Below are positions 19,761 to 28,678 of a DNA stretch of 63,201 bases, one piece after another. A program made the position numbers and the translations under genes. Position 1 is the first letter of the stretch; every line of letters starts with the position of its first letter. The stretch is taken from NCBI GenBank assembly GCA_902630065.1, contig CACOTF010000004.1, forward strand, positions 1-63,201, given 5' to 3'. The notes beneath the pieces are model-generated. The model did no database searches and was not told where the DNA came from. It saw nothing but the letters and a program-made list of their open reading frames with translations. Source of the stretch: an uncultured Pelagibacteraceae bacterium (GTDB lineage Bacteria; Pseudomonadota; Alphaproteobacteria; Pelagibacterales; Pelagibacteraceae).

Positions 19761-22340
19761 ATGTTTAAGTATTCAAATATGAGATATTGTCTAATATTTT
19801 TATCTGTCATTATTTATAATCAATTTTTTTTAAATATTAGCAAAGCTGAAGATATAACAATTTCATCTAATCACTCTAGTCAAATTGTTATGTCAAATAA
19901 CGACACACTTACTGTTAATGCTGATGTTACAGTTGATACAAGTGCAGCAGAACCTGTAGAATTAGAAGGCCATTCTTTTTCAACGAGTTCAACTACCATA
20001 ACTAATAATGGCACAATTATTGGAACGACTAAAGGAATTGAAGCAGATCAATCAACAGACTTTAGTATAGACAATTCTGGAACAGTATCGGTGAGTGATA
20101 GTGCTAATAGTCCTGGTTCAGCACTTTCATTGCAACAATCAAGGGGTACTGTATCTATTGTAAATAGTGGAACAATAGAATCTGAACGTGCAGATACTAT
20201 TAAATTACACCCTTCTTTCGGTACTGTAACAATTAATAATTCTGGAAGTATTACTTCTTCAAAAGATAGAACAATAAATTTTGGCCAACATGCTAACGCG
20301 GGGACAATAACAAATTCTGGTACTATTTCGGGTAGAGCGAATACACTATATATATATTCATCAGGAACCGACTATTCAGCTGGCACTATTACAAATTCTG
20401 GGACGATCACCGCAACAGGAGGAAATGGCTTTGAAATTAATAATGTAAACGATGTCACTGTTACTAACACTGGTACTATCTCTGCTACAGGGGATGCAAT
20501 TTTTGGTATTGGCGACAATGGCTCTAATGGAAACATAATTGTAAATAAAGGAACTATATCAAGTGGTTCAAGCAATCATGATTTAGTAGTGAAAACAAAT
20601 GTAGGTCTTGAATCTCTAACAAATGATCAAGGAGGAAATGATGCTTTGAAATTGGAAGGCTATCTTCCAGTAAATTACGTCTTCCTAGCAAACAGCACAA
20701 CTGATTATGGTAAGTTAGCTGTTGATCTGCAAAATGGTGCAACTACTTTCAGTATTAGTACAGATTCTGCTTTATCAGCTGGAACTTATACTTCTGTAAT
20801 AACAGGAGTTTCTTCTAGTAGATTTACTGCTGGCTCTACAGGAACAGTAACTGTAACAAACGGAAAGTTTAATTGGACACTTACAGAAACATCTTCAGGA
20901 AGTACGAATTGGAATTTAGTTGTTACAAATTTTGATAATGATGCTCCAACTCTATCATCTTCAAGTCCATCTGATAATGCAACAGAAGTTGCAATAAATG
21001 CAAATATAGTTCTGACTTTTAGTGAGGTGGTTGATGCTGAAAGTGGAAATATTACTATTAAAAGAACTTCTGATGACAGCACTATTGAAACAATTGATGT
21101 TACTGGATCTAAAGTCAGTGGCAGTGGCTCAACAGCGATTACTATTAATCCAAGCACAGATTTAACGGCTGATATCGATTACTATATTTTAATAGATGCT
21201 ACAGCTTTTGACGACACTAATGGAAATTCATATGCAGGCATATCAAGTACAACTGCTTTAAATTTTTCTACGAAACCTGGTGAAGTTTTTAATGAAACTG
21301 TAAAAACTCTTACAAAAAATCAAACCGTAGCTGCTATAAATTCTTTAAATCAGTCGTTAAATAGAATTTCAGGACGAATGAATTATATTAGATCTACAAA
21401 TAATAATTCCTCAAATCAAAATATAAGATTAGTAATGAATTTTGATAATCAATTATTAGCTCAACAAATAAATTCACTTTCGGCAAAACTAATTAAAAAA
21501 GAGAAAAAGACCGAAAAATGGGGAGTTTGGAGTGAAGGTAGCATATCATTTGGTAGAATAGGGCAGCAAGATGGGAATTTAGGTCAAGATATCCATAGTG
21601 ACGGAATTACTTTTGGAATTGATAAGAAAATAAATGAAGATAAGACTATTGGTTTTGCAATCAATAAATCATGGCAAGAAACTGAAGTAGGTAGCAATGA
21701 AGCAAATATGGATGCTGCCACAATAAGCATTATGAATTACACAAGTTTTAAAATTGAAGACAAAAGATTTTTTGAAATGGTTACTGGCGTTGGAGAAATG
21801 GATATAGATTTAAGCAGAGATGTTACAAGTGGAAAAAATAAAGGAGATAGAAAAGGAAACCAACTCTTTGGAAGCTTTACTTACTTGTTAGAACCTGATG
21901 TTGAAATTGTAGGTAGAAATTTAAATTATTATTCAAGACTTGATTTAGGATTTACTCAACTAAAGGCATATACAGAAACAGGTGATGGAACAGCTGTAAG
22001 TTACAAAAAACAAAATGTTAAAAGCGCATCACTATCTGCAGGTTTAAATTTAAGTAAAGTCATTGAGAATGAAAAAGGTATATTTGAACCATCTTTAAAA
22101 TTTGAATTAGGAAAAGATAAAACAATTAATTCGGTATCAGAGGCTTATTATATTAATAATTCCTCTGAAATTTTTAGTAATGCTATAGGTGATCAAAATT
22201 CTGAGCATTTATTGTTGAATTTAGGAATTGGGGCAAAACTCAACAATAATTTAACCATAAATGCATCATATGAGCACTATAGAAGTAGTGATGATGCTTT
22301 TAATAATAATTTTTCAATTTATTTAAGAAAACCCTTATAA
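19761..22340 (+). CDS. Autotransporter adhesin with beta-helix repeats and an Ig-like domain
   Basis: The 859-residue protein starts with a signal peptide (ending near SKAED). Ser/Thr/Asn/Gly-rich repeats around TNSGTI spacing (about residues 60-290) suggest a right-handed beta helix. A bacterial Ig-like (SbsA-type Big_5) domain follows (about 390-500; ATEVAINANIVLTFSEVV). The C-terminal 270 residues start near EKWGVWSEGSISFGR and match an autotransporter barrel. It is probably surface-exposed. A second methionine six residues downstream is an alternative start. moxR follows after 8 nt. The C-terminal residue is Leu rather than the common Phe. Confidence 0.8.
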   Translation: MFKYSNMRYCLIFLSVIIYNQFFLNISKAEDITISSNHSSQIVMSNNDTLTVNADVTVDTSAAEPVELEGHSFSTSSTTITNNGTIIGTTKGIEADQSTDFSIDNSGTVSVSDSANSPGSALSLQQSRGTVSIVNSGTIESERADTIKLHPSFGTVTINNSGSITSSKDRTINFGQHANAGTITNSGTISGRANTLYIYSSGTDYSAGTITNSGTITATGGNGFEINNVNDVTVTNTGTISATGDAIFGIGDNGSNGNIIVNKGTISSGSSNHDLVVKTNVGLESLTNDQGGNDALKLEGYLPVNYVFLANSTTDYGKLAVDLQNGATTFSISTDSALSAGTYTSVITGVSSSRFTAGSTGTVTVTNGKFNWTLTETSSGSTNWNLVVTNFDNDAPTLSSSSPSDNATEVAINANIVLTFSEVVDAESGNITIKRTSDDSTIETIDVTGSKVSGSGSTAITINPSTDLTADIDYYILIDATAFDDTNGNSYAGISSTTALNFSTKPGEVFNETVKTLTKNQTVAAINSLNQSLNRISGRMNYIRSTNNNSSNQNIRLVMNFDNQLLAQQINSLSAKLIKKEKKTEKWGVWSEGSISFGRIGQQDGNLGQDIHSDGITFGIDKKINEDKTIGFAINKSWQETEVGSNEANMDAATISIMNYTSFKIEDKRFFEMVTGVGEMDIDLSRDVTSGKNKGDRKGNQLFGSFTYLLEPDVEIVGRNLNYYSRLDLGFTQLKAYTETGDGTAVSYKKQNVKSASLSAGLNLSKVIENEKGIFEPSLKFELGKDKTINSVSEAYYINNSSEIFSNAIGDQNSEHLLLNLGIGAKLNNNLTINASYEHYRSSDDAFNNNFSIYLRKPL

Positions 22341-22348
22341 TCAAAATT

Positions 22349-23233
22349 ATGTTTAACGAAATAATAGCTAACACATCTAAAATTATAATTTCTAATGCAG
22401 ATAAAATTAAATTGACATTGGCTGCAATATTTTCTGAAGGAAGTATTTTAATAGAAGATTATCCTGGGTCAGGGAAAACTACATTTGCAAAAGCTATTAC
22501 TCAAAATCTTGGTCTTAACTTTAAAAGGATACAGTTTACATCTGATTTATTACCCAGTGATATTCTTGGATTTAATATTCTTTCAGATGGGAAGTTAAAC
22601 TTTCAACAAGGTCCAATTTTTACAAATATAGTTTTAGCTGATGAACTTAATCGTGGAAGTCCAAAATCGCAAAGTGCATTCCTAGAGGCAATGGAAGAAA
22701 AAAATGTTTCTATAGATGGTGAAAGTTATAAACTGCCAGAACCATTTTTTGTTATTGCTACTCAAAATCCTATGGATTCTTCAGGCACAAGTTCTTTACC
22801 AGATTCCCAGCTTGATAGATTTATGATTTCATTTTCTTTATCTGATCTAAATGAAAACGATAAAATTTTGATGTTAAAAAATACAAGTAAATTAAATGGT
22901 GCTTCATCAAAAGCTGTTGATTGGGAGACAATCAAACAAAAAAATGATCAGCTAACCATAAAAGATGAAATTTATAAATATGTTGTTGAGATAGAGCAGG
23001 TAATTCAAACGCTTGATCAAAAAATTTATATTTCTGCAAGATGTTTAAAGCAAATCTTAGATTTAGCTAAGGGTTGGGCAATTATTCATGAAAAAGATTA
23101 TGTAACTCATCAAGATATTAAGGAAACTCTGCCTTACATTTTAAGACATAGAATTAAATTTCTTAACCAGGAGGATAAGATGAGCTTCATTAATGAGGAA
23201 ATACTTCAAAAAATTAAAATAACCAATGGTTAA
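22349..23233 (+). CDS. MoxR-family AAA+ ATPase
   Basis: The 294-residue protein has Walker A DYPGSGKTTFAKA near residue 40, a Walker B segment with VLADELNRGSPKSQSAFLEAMEE, and sensor region FFVIATQNPMDSSGTSSLP, which together identify MoxR ATPases. They act as chaperone-like ATPases for partner proteins, usually with DUF58 and VWA proteins. Here the partners are the next two genes (overlap 8 nt with the DUF58 gene, then the transglutaminase-like gene). The substrate is unknown. Confidence 0.9.
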   Translation: MFNEIIANTSKIIISNADKIKLTLAAIFSEGSILIEDYPGSGKTTFAKAITQNLGLNFKRIQFTSDLLPSDILGFNILSDGKLNFQQGPIFTNIVLADELNRGSPKSQSAFLEAMEEKNVSIDGESYKLPEPFFVIATQNPMDSSGTSSLPDSQLDRFMISFSLSDLNENDKILMLKNTSKLNGASSKAVDWETIKQKNDQLTIKDEIYKYVVEIEQVIQTLDQKIYISARCLKQILDLAKGWAIIHEKDYVTHQDIKETLPYILRHRIKFLNQEDKMSFINEEILQKIKITNG

Positions 23234-24146
23234 TCAGCTAGTACAGAGGTTAACGAACTTAGACTTTAAACATTTAATCAATCTTAAAAAAAAACTTAAA
23301 GTTTACATATATCCCAATCTTCAAGGACTATTATTAGGACTGTTTATATTTTTTTGTTTTTTAATATCTGTATTTTATGAAAATAACTCAGGACTTCTTA
23401 TTTCAATTGTTATTTTCTTTATTTTCTTTATTTCAATTTTTATCTCACATCAAAATATTAACAATTTAAGAATAAATTTTCTAACAGAATACCTAGTTGA
23501 AGCAAATAAAACAGAACATATAAACTTTAAGATAATTAATGATACAAAAGAGAAAAAATTAAATATCGATTTAGAGATCAATAAATCAATATTACAAAAT
23601 TTTAATTTATCAGATAAAATAAAAGAATTTAATATAAAATATAATTATGGCAAAAGGGGCGTCTATTCTTTAAATAAAATAATTTTAAAATCGATATATC
23701 CATTTGGAATAATAAGGACAAAAATAAATTATCAACCTTTTAGTAAAGTATATGTATTTCCACAAAAATTAACTCCTAATCAAGAATTATTAGAAGAATT
23801 TAAAATTCACCAAAATAATAATTCTGATGAATTTGATGGTATAGATGAATACAAGAAAGGAGATAGTTACTCAAAAATCGCTTGGAAAAAATCAACTATT
23901 GGAGATAAAAAATTTGTAAAAGAATTTAAGTCTTTTAAAAGCTCAAAAAAATCAATCCTAGATTTAAACAAATACAGTCATATAGAATTTGAGAAATTAT
24001 TAAGTTATTCAGTATTTATTTTAGATTATTATTTCACAAAAAGTCTAAATTTAACCTTTAAACACAAAGATAATGTGTTCCATTTAAACGAAAATAAAAA
24101 CTCTCTAAATAAAATTTTAAAGTATATTTCAAATGTTAAAAATTAA
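23226..24146 (+). CDS. DUF58 protein of the MoxR operon
   Basis: The 306-residue protein has two N-terminal membrane helices (about residues 32-75) and a soluble region with the DUF58 signature DEFDGIDEYKKGDSYSKIAWKKS (about residues 198-220). A vWA-like fold lies at the C-terminus. In other bacteria DUF58 proteins work with MoxR ATPases; the function is poorly defined. It overlaps moxR by 8 nt and the next gene by 14 nt. Lys/Asn content is very high. Confidence 0.85.
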   Translation: MVNQLVQRLTNLDFKHLINLKKKLKVYIYPNLQGLLLGLFIFFCFLISVFYENNSGLLISIVIFFIFFISIFISHQNINNLRINFLTEYLVEANKTEHINFKIINDTKEKKLNIDLEINKSILQNFNLSDKIKEFNIKYNYGKRGVYSLNKIILKSIYPFGIIRTKINYQPFSKVYVFPQKLTPNQELLEEFKIHQNNNSDEFDGIDEYKKGDSYSKIAWKKSTIGDKKFVKEFKSFKSSKKSILDLNKYSHIEFEKLLSYSVFILDYYFTKSLNLTFKHKDNVFHLNENKNSLNKILKYISNVKN

Positions 24147-26028
24147 ATCGCAAAATATTAGTCTTCTTACTTATATTATATTATTCTTTTGTTTAGTTTC
24201 GTTGTCTACAGATTTAATATTAACTAATAAAATATTTTGGGGTACTTTATTTATTTTAAGTTTCATTTTTTCAAAAATACACTTTAAGTTTAAGTCCATA
24301 GCAGTTGGAGTATTTGCTATGGGAGCTTTATATATTCAATTAATTCTCAATCAATATGTTTTGTCCGAAGATTTTTTTCTAAACTGCCTTGGAGTTTTGC
24401 TAATCATAAAGTTATCAGAACTCAACAATAAAAATAATCTTTTGTCATTTAATTTAATCTCTATGATTATTGCTGTAGCAAGTTTAATTAAGGGTCAAGA
24501 TATTATAAGTACATTAAACTCATTTTTAATCTTAATAATTTTAGTTGTTAACATGTATCTCATTCAACAAAAGGAAATTCTCGATTTCAGTTTAAAAAAT
24601 ATTTTAAAATATTTAGGATTTGGTCTTAGTATATTTCCAATTATTATTATTTTTTATCTTGTATTCCCAAGGGCAGAAGTAGATTTCAGATTATTTGATA
24701 CATCTGCAAGTTCAGTAGGTATTCCAGATAGTATAGATCTTGGATCATTTAGCCAGTTTTCAAACTCAGATGAAGAAGTTTTTACTTTAATAAATAACAA
24801 TTTTAAGAAGGAGGATCTTTATTTTAGGGTCAAAATCTTTGATTATATGGAAAAAGATCAATCTTGGAGACCTTCCTCAAGCTACTATCTTGTTAGTGAA
24901 TTTAAAAATTCCATGAGAATAAATGGTAATGAGGATTTAAATAAAAATTATCAAATTATATTAGAGCCATATAAAAAAAAATGGATACCAAGTTTAAAAA
25001 ACTCAAAATTAATCACTAATGATATTCAAATTACAAAAGATTATTTTAACCAATCTTTTGTAAGTAGAGAACTAATTGACAGAAAGAAGAAATTAATTTT
25101 TGAAATGAATAAATCTGATTATTCTTTGGATAATCCACTTAAAAATTATTATACTTTGTTACCAGAAAATGTATCCCCAAAAATAAAAGAATGGGTAAAT
25201 AAAAATAATGTAAGTACTAAAGAAGAATTTATCGAAAAAATTTATAAAAGATTTTCTGATGGAACATATTTTTATAACCTTAGTCCTCAGATAAACTCAA
25301 GTAATAAATATGAAAACTTTTTCTTTAATTCTAAAGAAGGATACTGCGAGTATTATGCAGGAATGTTTGTATTACTTACAAGATTAGCACAAATTCCAAG
25401 TAGGATAGTGACAGGTTACTATGGTGGAGATTTAAATGAGATAGGGAATTTTTTTCAATTTAAACAAAAAGATACGCATGCTTGGGCAGAAGTTTGGTTT
25501 GATGAAAGAGGGTGGGTTAGAATTGATCCAACTAGGGCAATACCTAATTCTAATATTAGAAACTCATTAAATAATTATTTCGCAAACAATGATAAATCTT
25601 CAAGCACAATATTTTCTAATAATTTTTTCAAAATAATGAATTTTTATTTTAACTATGTTGATTTTGTATGGACACAACATTTACTATCATATGACGATAA
25701 TGAAAGAAAAAATTTTATAAAAGAATTATTAAATTTAAATTTTTCAAAAATTGTTGTTTGGATATTCGTACCAATATTATTATTTGTAAGCATAAAATTA
25801 TTATATAATTTCAATTTAACTAATTTGATGAGGTTAAAATTAGCTATCATTCTTCTAGGAAAAAAAAGAAAACTTCAAATAAAAAATTCGGATACTATCC
25901 AAGAAATTTATCTAAAACTAATGGAAAAAGATAAAACAAAATATCAAAATTTCTTTAAATTTTACGAAGAGCAGATCTACTCAAATAACCAAATAAGTTT
26001 TATAAAAGTTTTAAAGTTAGTTTTTTAA
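24133..26028 (+). CDS. TgpA-like membrane transglutaminase-fold protein
   Basis: The 631-residue protein begins with about six membrane helices (DUF3488 region, residues 1-180) and has a periplasmic transglutaminase-like domain. The catalytic Cys lies in EGYCEYYAGMFVLLTRLAQ, His in HAWAEVWF, and Asp in RIDPTRA. A C-terminal helix is followed by a DUF4129-like tail. Together with MoxR and DUF58 this is the conserved TgpA operon, essential in some species and possibly involved in envelope protein crosslinking or processing. The last 12 nt overlap the 3' end of the convergent autotransporter gene. Confidence 0.86.
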   Translation: MLKIKSQNISLLTYIILFFCLVSLSTDLILTNKIFWGTLFILSFIFSKIHFKFKSIAVGVFAMGALYIQLILNQYVLSEDFFLNCLGVLLIIKLSELNNKNNLLSFNLISMIIAVASLIKGQDIISTLNSFLILIILVVNMYLIQQKEILDFSLKNILKYLGFGLSIFPIIIIFYLVFPRAEVDFRLFDTSASSVGIPDSIDLGSFSQFSNSDEEVFTLINNNFKKEDLYFRVKIFDYMEKDQSWRPSSSYYLVSEFKNSMRINGNEDLNKNYQIILEPYKKKWIPSLKNSKLITNDIQITKDYFNQSFVSRELIDRKKKLIFEMNKSDYSLDNPLKNYYTLLPENVSPKIKEWVNKNNVSTKEEFIEKIYKRFSDGTYFYNLSPQINSSNKYENFFFNSKEGYCEYYAGMFVLLTRLAQIPSRIVTGYYGGDLNEIGNFFQFKQKDTHAWAEVWFDERGWVRIDPTRAIPNSNIRNSLNNYFANNDKSSSTIFSNNFFKIMNFYFNYVDFVWTQHLLSYDDNERKNFIKELLNLNFSKIVVWIFVPILLFVSIKLLYNFNLTNLMRLKLAIILLGKKRKLQIKNSDTIQEIYLKLMEKDKTKYQNFFKFYEEQIYSNNQISFIKVLKLVF

Positions 26029-28665
26029 TAAAAGATTTCTTTCAGTCTTGAGTTTATTATTTTCTTTGATTAACTGAATAATCATTTCTTTCATTATTCT
26101 ATTTTCTTCAACTGCCCTACCAGTTATCTCAGCCAATCTCTCATTTTCTTTAGCTAATTGTAATTGATCAAATAATTTTTCAAGTTCTGGATCAATAGGT
26201 AGACCCTCTATTTTTTTGCTAATATTATTTTGAATTACTTTCGTTAATGAAATACTTACTTGGCTGTCTTTAAGTCCACTTTGTTCATTAAACTCTAGAT
26301 TAAAGTTTAGGCCAAAATTTTCAGTATTTTTGCTTATTTTTAAACCAGCTTTAACTGCTAAATCATCATCCATATAATGGGCCATGTCTTTTCTTTCACC
26401 GTCTGCAACAATGTCAATTTTTTCACTCAAAGTTTGATTTAAAGACAGGCCTGTATATGGCTTTAGAACGAAGCCATTTTCAAAAGATTTTGAATACTCA
26501 ACATTAAATCCACCTGATAATACTTGATCCACAGCATCATCAACAGAAAGATCCCCATCTGTGAAGGATGACAAATAAGTAGGTAGTCTTCTTAGACCAT
26601 ATTTACCATCTACTTCAATATTTAAACTTTGACTATCATCAATTTCTATTTCTTTAGATGCTTTATAATTTACAGCAGCAAACTGACCTAGGTTTTCTTT
26701 TGAAATAGTTTGCTTTGTTTCAATTTCAAGATCTAAATATTTATTTTGAGTTAATCCAAAAATTGAAACGACAGAAAATTTAAATTTCTCGTAATCAATA
26801 TCTTTTTTTAAACCAATAGCTAAATTTTCACTATCTAAAGACTCTCCGTTATTAAAATTTGCTTGTTGGCTTGAATAACTTAGGAAGGGTGTAAAGTTAT
26901 CATTTTCGATTTTAAAGTCTCCGGTAACACCTGCTGTTTCATTTTTATAAATATTGTCTCTTTTTTTAACAGAATAATATCCACTAGATTTTTTTTCTTC
27001 TGAAACTGAATTAAAAATATCGTTTAAATTAGATAAAAATATTTCTGATCTATATTTTTTATTATGGCTATCAATATCTAAATCTTCACCATAAACATAT
27101 AAGAAACCATTTGTTTCTGAATTATCAGCATCTGGATCACTGTTGCTATCTAATATTTCATAGGTATCATTTCCACAAAGATTATTTGTGATTACCATAT
27201 TTGTCTTATTATGAATTTCTATTTTTTGATCTTTTGAAATACTGCAATCTAATGTCATGGTAGTATTGGTACTATTTAATTCAATTTCACCATTATAAGT
27301 ACCTTCACCTTTTGTAACTATTTCTAATCCTGTGTTATTTGAATTTGCCATTACAATAGAATTGTCACCTCCTGAAATAGTTCCTGAATTATTAATTGTT
27401 AAGTCATCAAAGTTTTTATTGGCGTGATAATCTCCAATTTTAATTCCGTCTGCATCACCATTAATTGCGCTAATTGTTCCAAAATTATTTAGAACTACAT
27501 TTTCACCAGCTTCTACAGATGTTGAATCGTTACCAAATCCAATTCCAAAGTGACCTGTATTATTCTCACCTGTTGATGTTATCGTTCCATGATTATTTAT
27601 GGTAAGGTTCTTTGTTCTACCAGCTCCAATAGCAGTTGTTGATGATTTTATTGTTCCAGTATTGTCGATAGTTGTTCCACCAGTGTTTCTAGCTATTTGT
27701 ATTGCCGCTCCAAATGCCGACTCTATAGTTCCACTATTTGTAATTGTATGAGCGTCGTCACTATCTCCTTGTCTATCAATAAGAACCGTGCCTGTATTAG
27801 TACCTGTATTTGTTGAGCTGATTGTTCCTGAATTTGTAAATGTAACTCCAGAGCACTCTCTACAATAAATAGTATTTCTATCTGAAGTTATTGTTCCACG
27901 ATTATCTATTGTAATATTTGATCCATTTTCAGCTAGCATACCATATCTACCTGCACTCTCGATTGTTCCTCCCTCATAATTTATAATTTCACTATCTGTA
28001 AGATATTTTGCGATAATTGGGTTATTACCTGATGTAGATTTAATTGTTCCTCCATCATAGTTATAAATTTTAACACCTCGACTTCGTGGGTTTCCTCCTC
28101 CTCCAGTGCCTAACAAAATTGTTCCTTGTGTTGCACTAATCATACCGTGATTATGCAATATTAGCCCAACTGCTGTAGAGCCAGAGGATGATAAACTAGA
28201 TTGACAATTATCGTTATTTCCAGCCTTATCACACCAACCAACATTTCGACCCTCAATCGCATTTCCTGCTTCAGCGCTAATTGTGGCACCTGCATTATTT
28301 GTGATTGTTATATTTTCTGCATAATCTATATAAATTCCTTCATTATTGTCTGAGTTAATAGTTCCATTATTAGTTATTGTTGTATTTAAAGATGACTCAG
28401 CATGAATTGCTTTTTGTTTATTAGTTCCATCTTCTGTTTGGATTGTTCCATCATTTGTAATCTGAACTCCAGTTTCATCCTCTAGATCAACAGCCTTATG
28501 GTCATTGTAGGTAATAGAACCAGCAGAAGTAACATTTAAAATATCATCATCGGCACAAGCTAGTTGGTTCGTTGATGCACTAGCTATTGTTGTTAAACAA
28601 GGACCAGCATAACTTATGGAACTAAATAAAAAGAATAAGATTATACTAAGTAAAATCTTTTTCAT
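26017..28665 (-). CDS. Autotransporter-like surface protein with C-terminal coiled coil
   Basis: The 882-residue protein has a signal peptide (residues 1-20), a passenger of ITNNGTI/ITNSGTI-type repeats (about residues 40-470) expected to form a beta helix with scattered Cys, then a beta-barrel-like region (about 560-805) with alternating hydrophobic strands. After the barrel comes a charged heptad-like tail (about residues 808-882, LAKENERLAEITGRAVEENR) predicted to form a coiled coil. Classical autotransporters end with the last barrel strand, so this tail is odd. It is the last gene of the minus-strand pilus operon, 13 nt after pilY1. Passenger boundaries are estimates. Confidence 0.75.
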   Translation of the reverse strand: MKKILLSIILFFLFSSISYAGPCLTTIASASTNQLACADDDILNVTSAGSITYNDHKAVDLEDETGVQITNDGTIQTEDGTNKQKAIHAESSLNTTITNNGTINSDNNEGIYIDYAENITITNNAGATISAEAGNAIEGRNVGWCDKAGNNDNCQSSLSSSGSTAVGLILHNHGMISATQGTILLGTGGGGNPRSRGVKIYNYDGGTIKSTSGNNPIIAKYLTDSEIINYEGGTIESAGRYGMLAENGSNITIDNRGTITSDRNTIYCRECSGVTFTNSGTISSTNTGTNTGTVLIDRQGDSDDAHTITNSGTIESAFGAAIQIARNTGGTTIDNTGTIKSSTTAIGAGRTKNLTINNHGTITSTGENNTGHFGIGFGNDSTSVEAGENVVLNNFGTISAINGDADGIKIGDYHANKNFDDLTINNSGTISGGDNSIVMANSNNTGLEIVTKGEGTYNGEIELNSTNTTMTLDCSISKDQKIEIHNKTNMVITNNLCGNDTYEILDSNSDPDADNSETNGFLYVYGEDLDIDSHNKKYRSEIFLSNLNDIFNSVSEEKKSSGYYSVKKRDNIYKNETAGVTGDFKIENDNFTPFLSYSSQQANFNNGESLDSENLAIGLKKDIDYEKFKFSVVSIFGLTQNKYLDLEIETKQTISKENLGQFAAVNYKASKEIEIDDSQSLNIEVDGKYGLRRLPTYLSSFTDGDLSVDDAVDQVLSGGFNVEYSKSFENGFVLKPYTGLSLNQTLSEKIDIVADGERKDMAHYMDDDLAVKAGLKISKNTENFGLNFNLEFNEQSGLKDSQVSISLTKVIQNNISKKIEGLPIDPELEKLFDQLQLAKENERLAEITGRAVEENRIMKEMIIQLIKENNKLKTERNLLLKN

Positions 28666-28678
28666 AAATGTCTATTGA

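Noticed and set aside
19528..19782. An 84-codon open frame bridging the pilD end and the adhesin start
   Set aside because: It overlaps pilD in another frame, has no ribosome binding site and its product resembles no protein; pilD motifs are complete.
20000..20580. Repeat-rich DNA in the first adhesin as a mobile or hypervariable element
   Set aside because: The repeats are protein-level beta-helix turns without exact DNA copies, and no target-site or terminal repeats are present.
26900..28600. Regularly spaced repeated units suggesting a CRISPR array or tandem DNA repeat
   Set aside because: The repetition is in the protein (TNSGTI-like beta-helix turns) with variable spacing and no constant DNA repeat; the frame stays open throughout.
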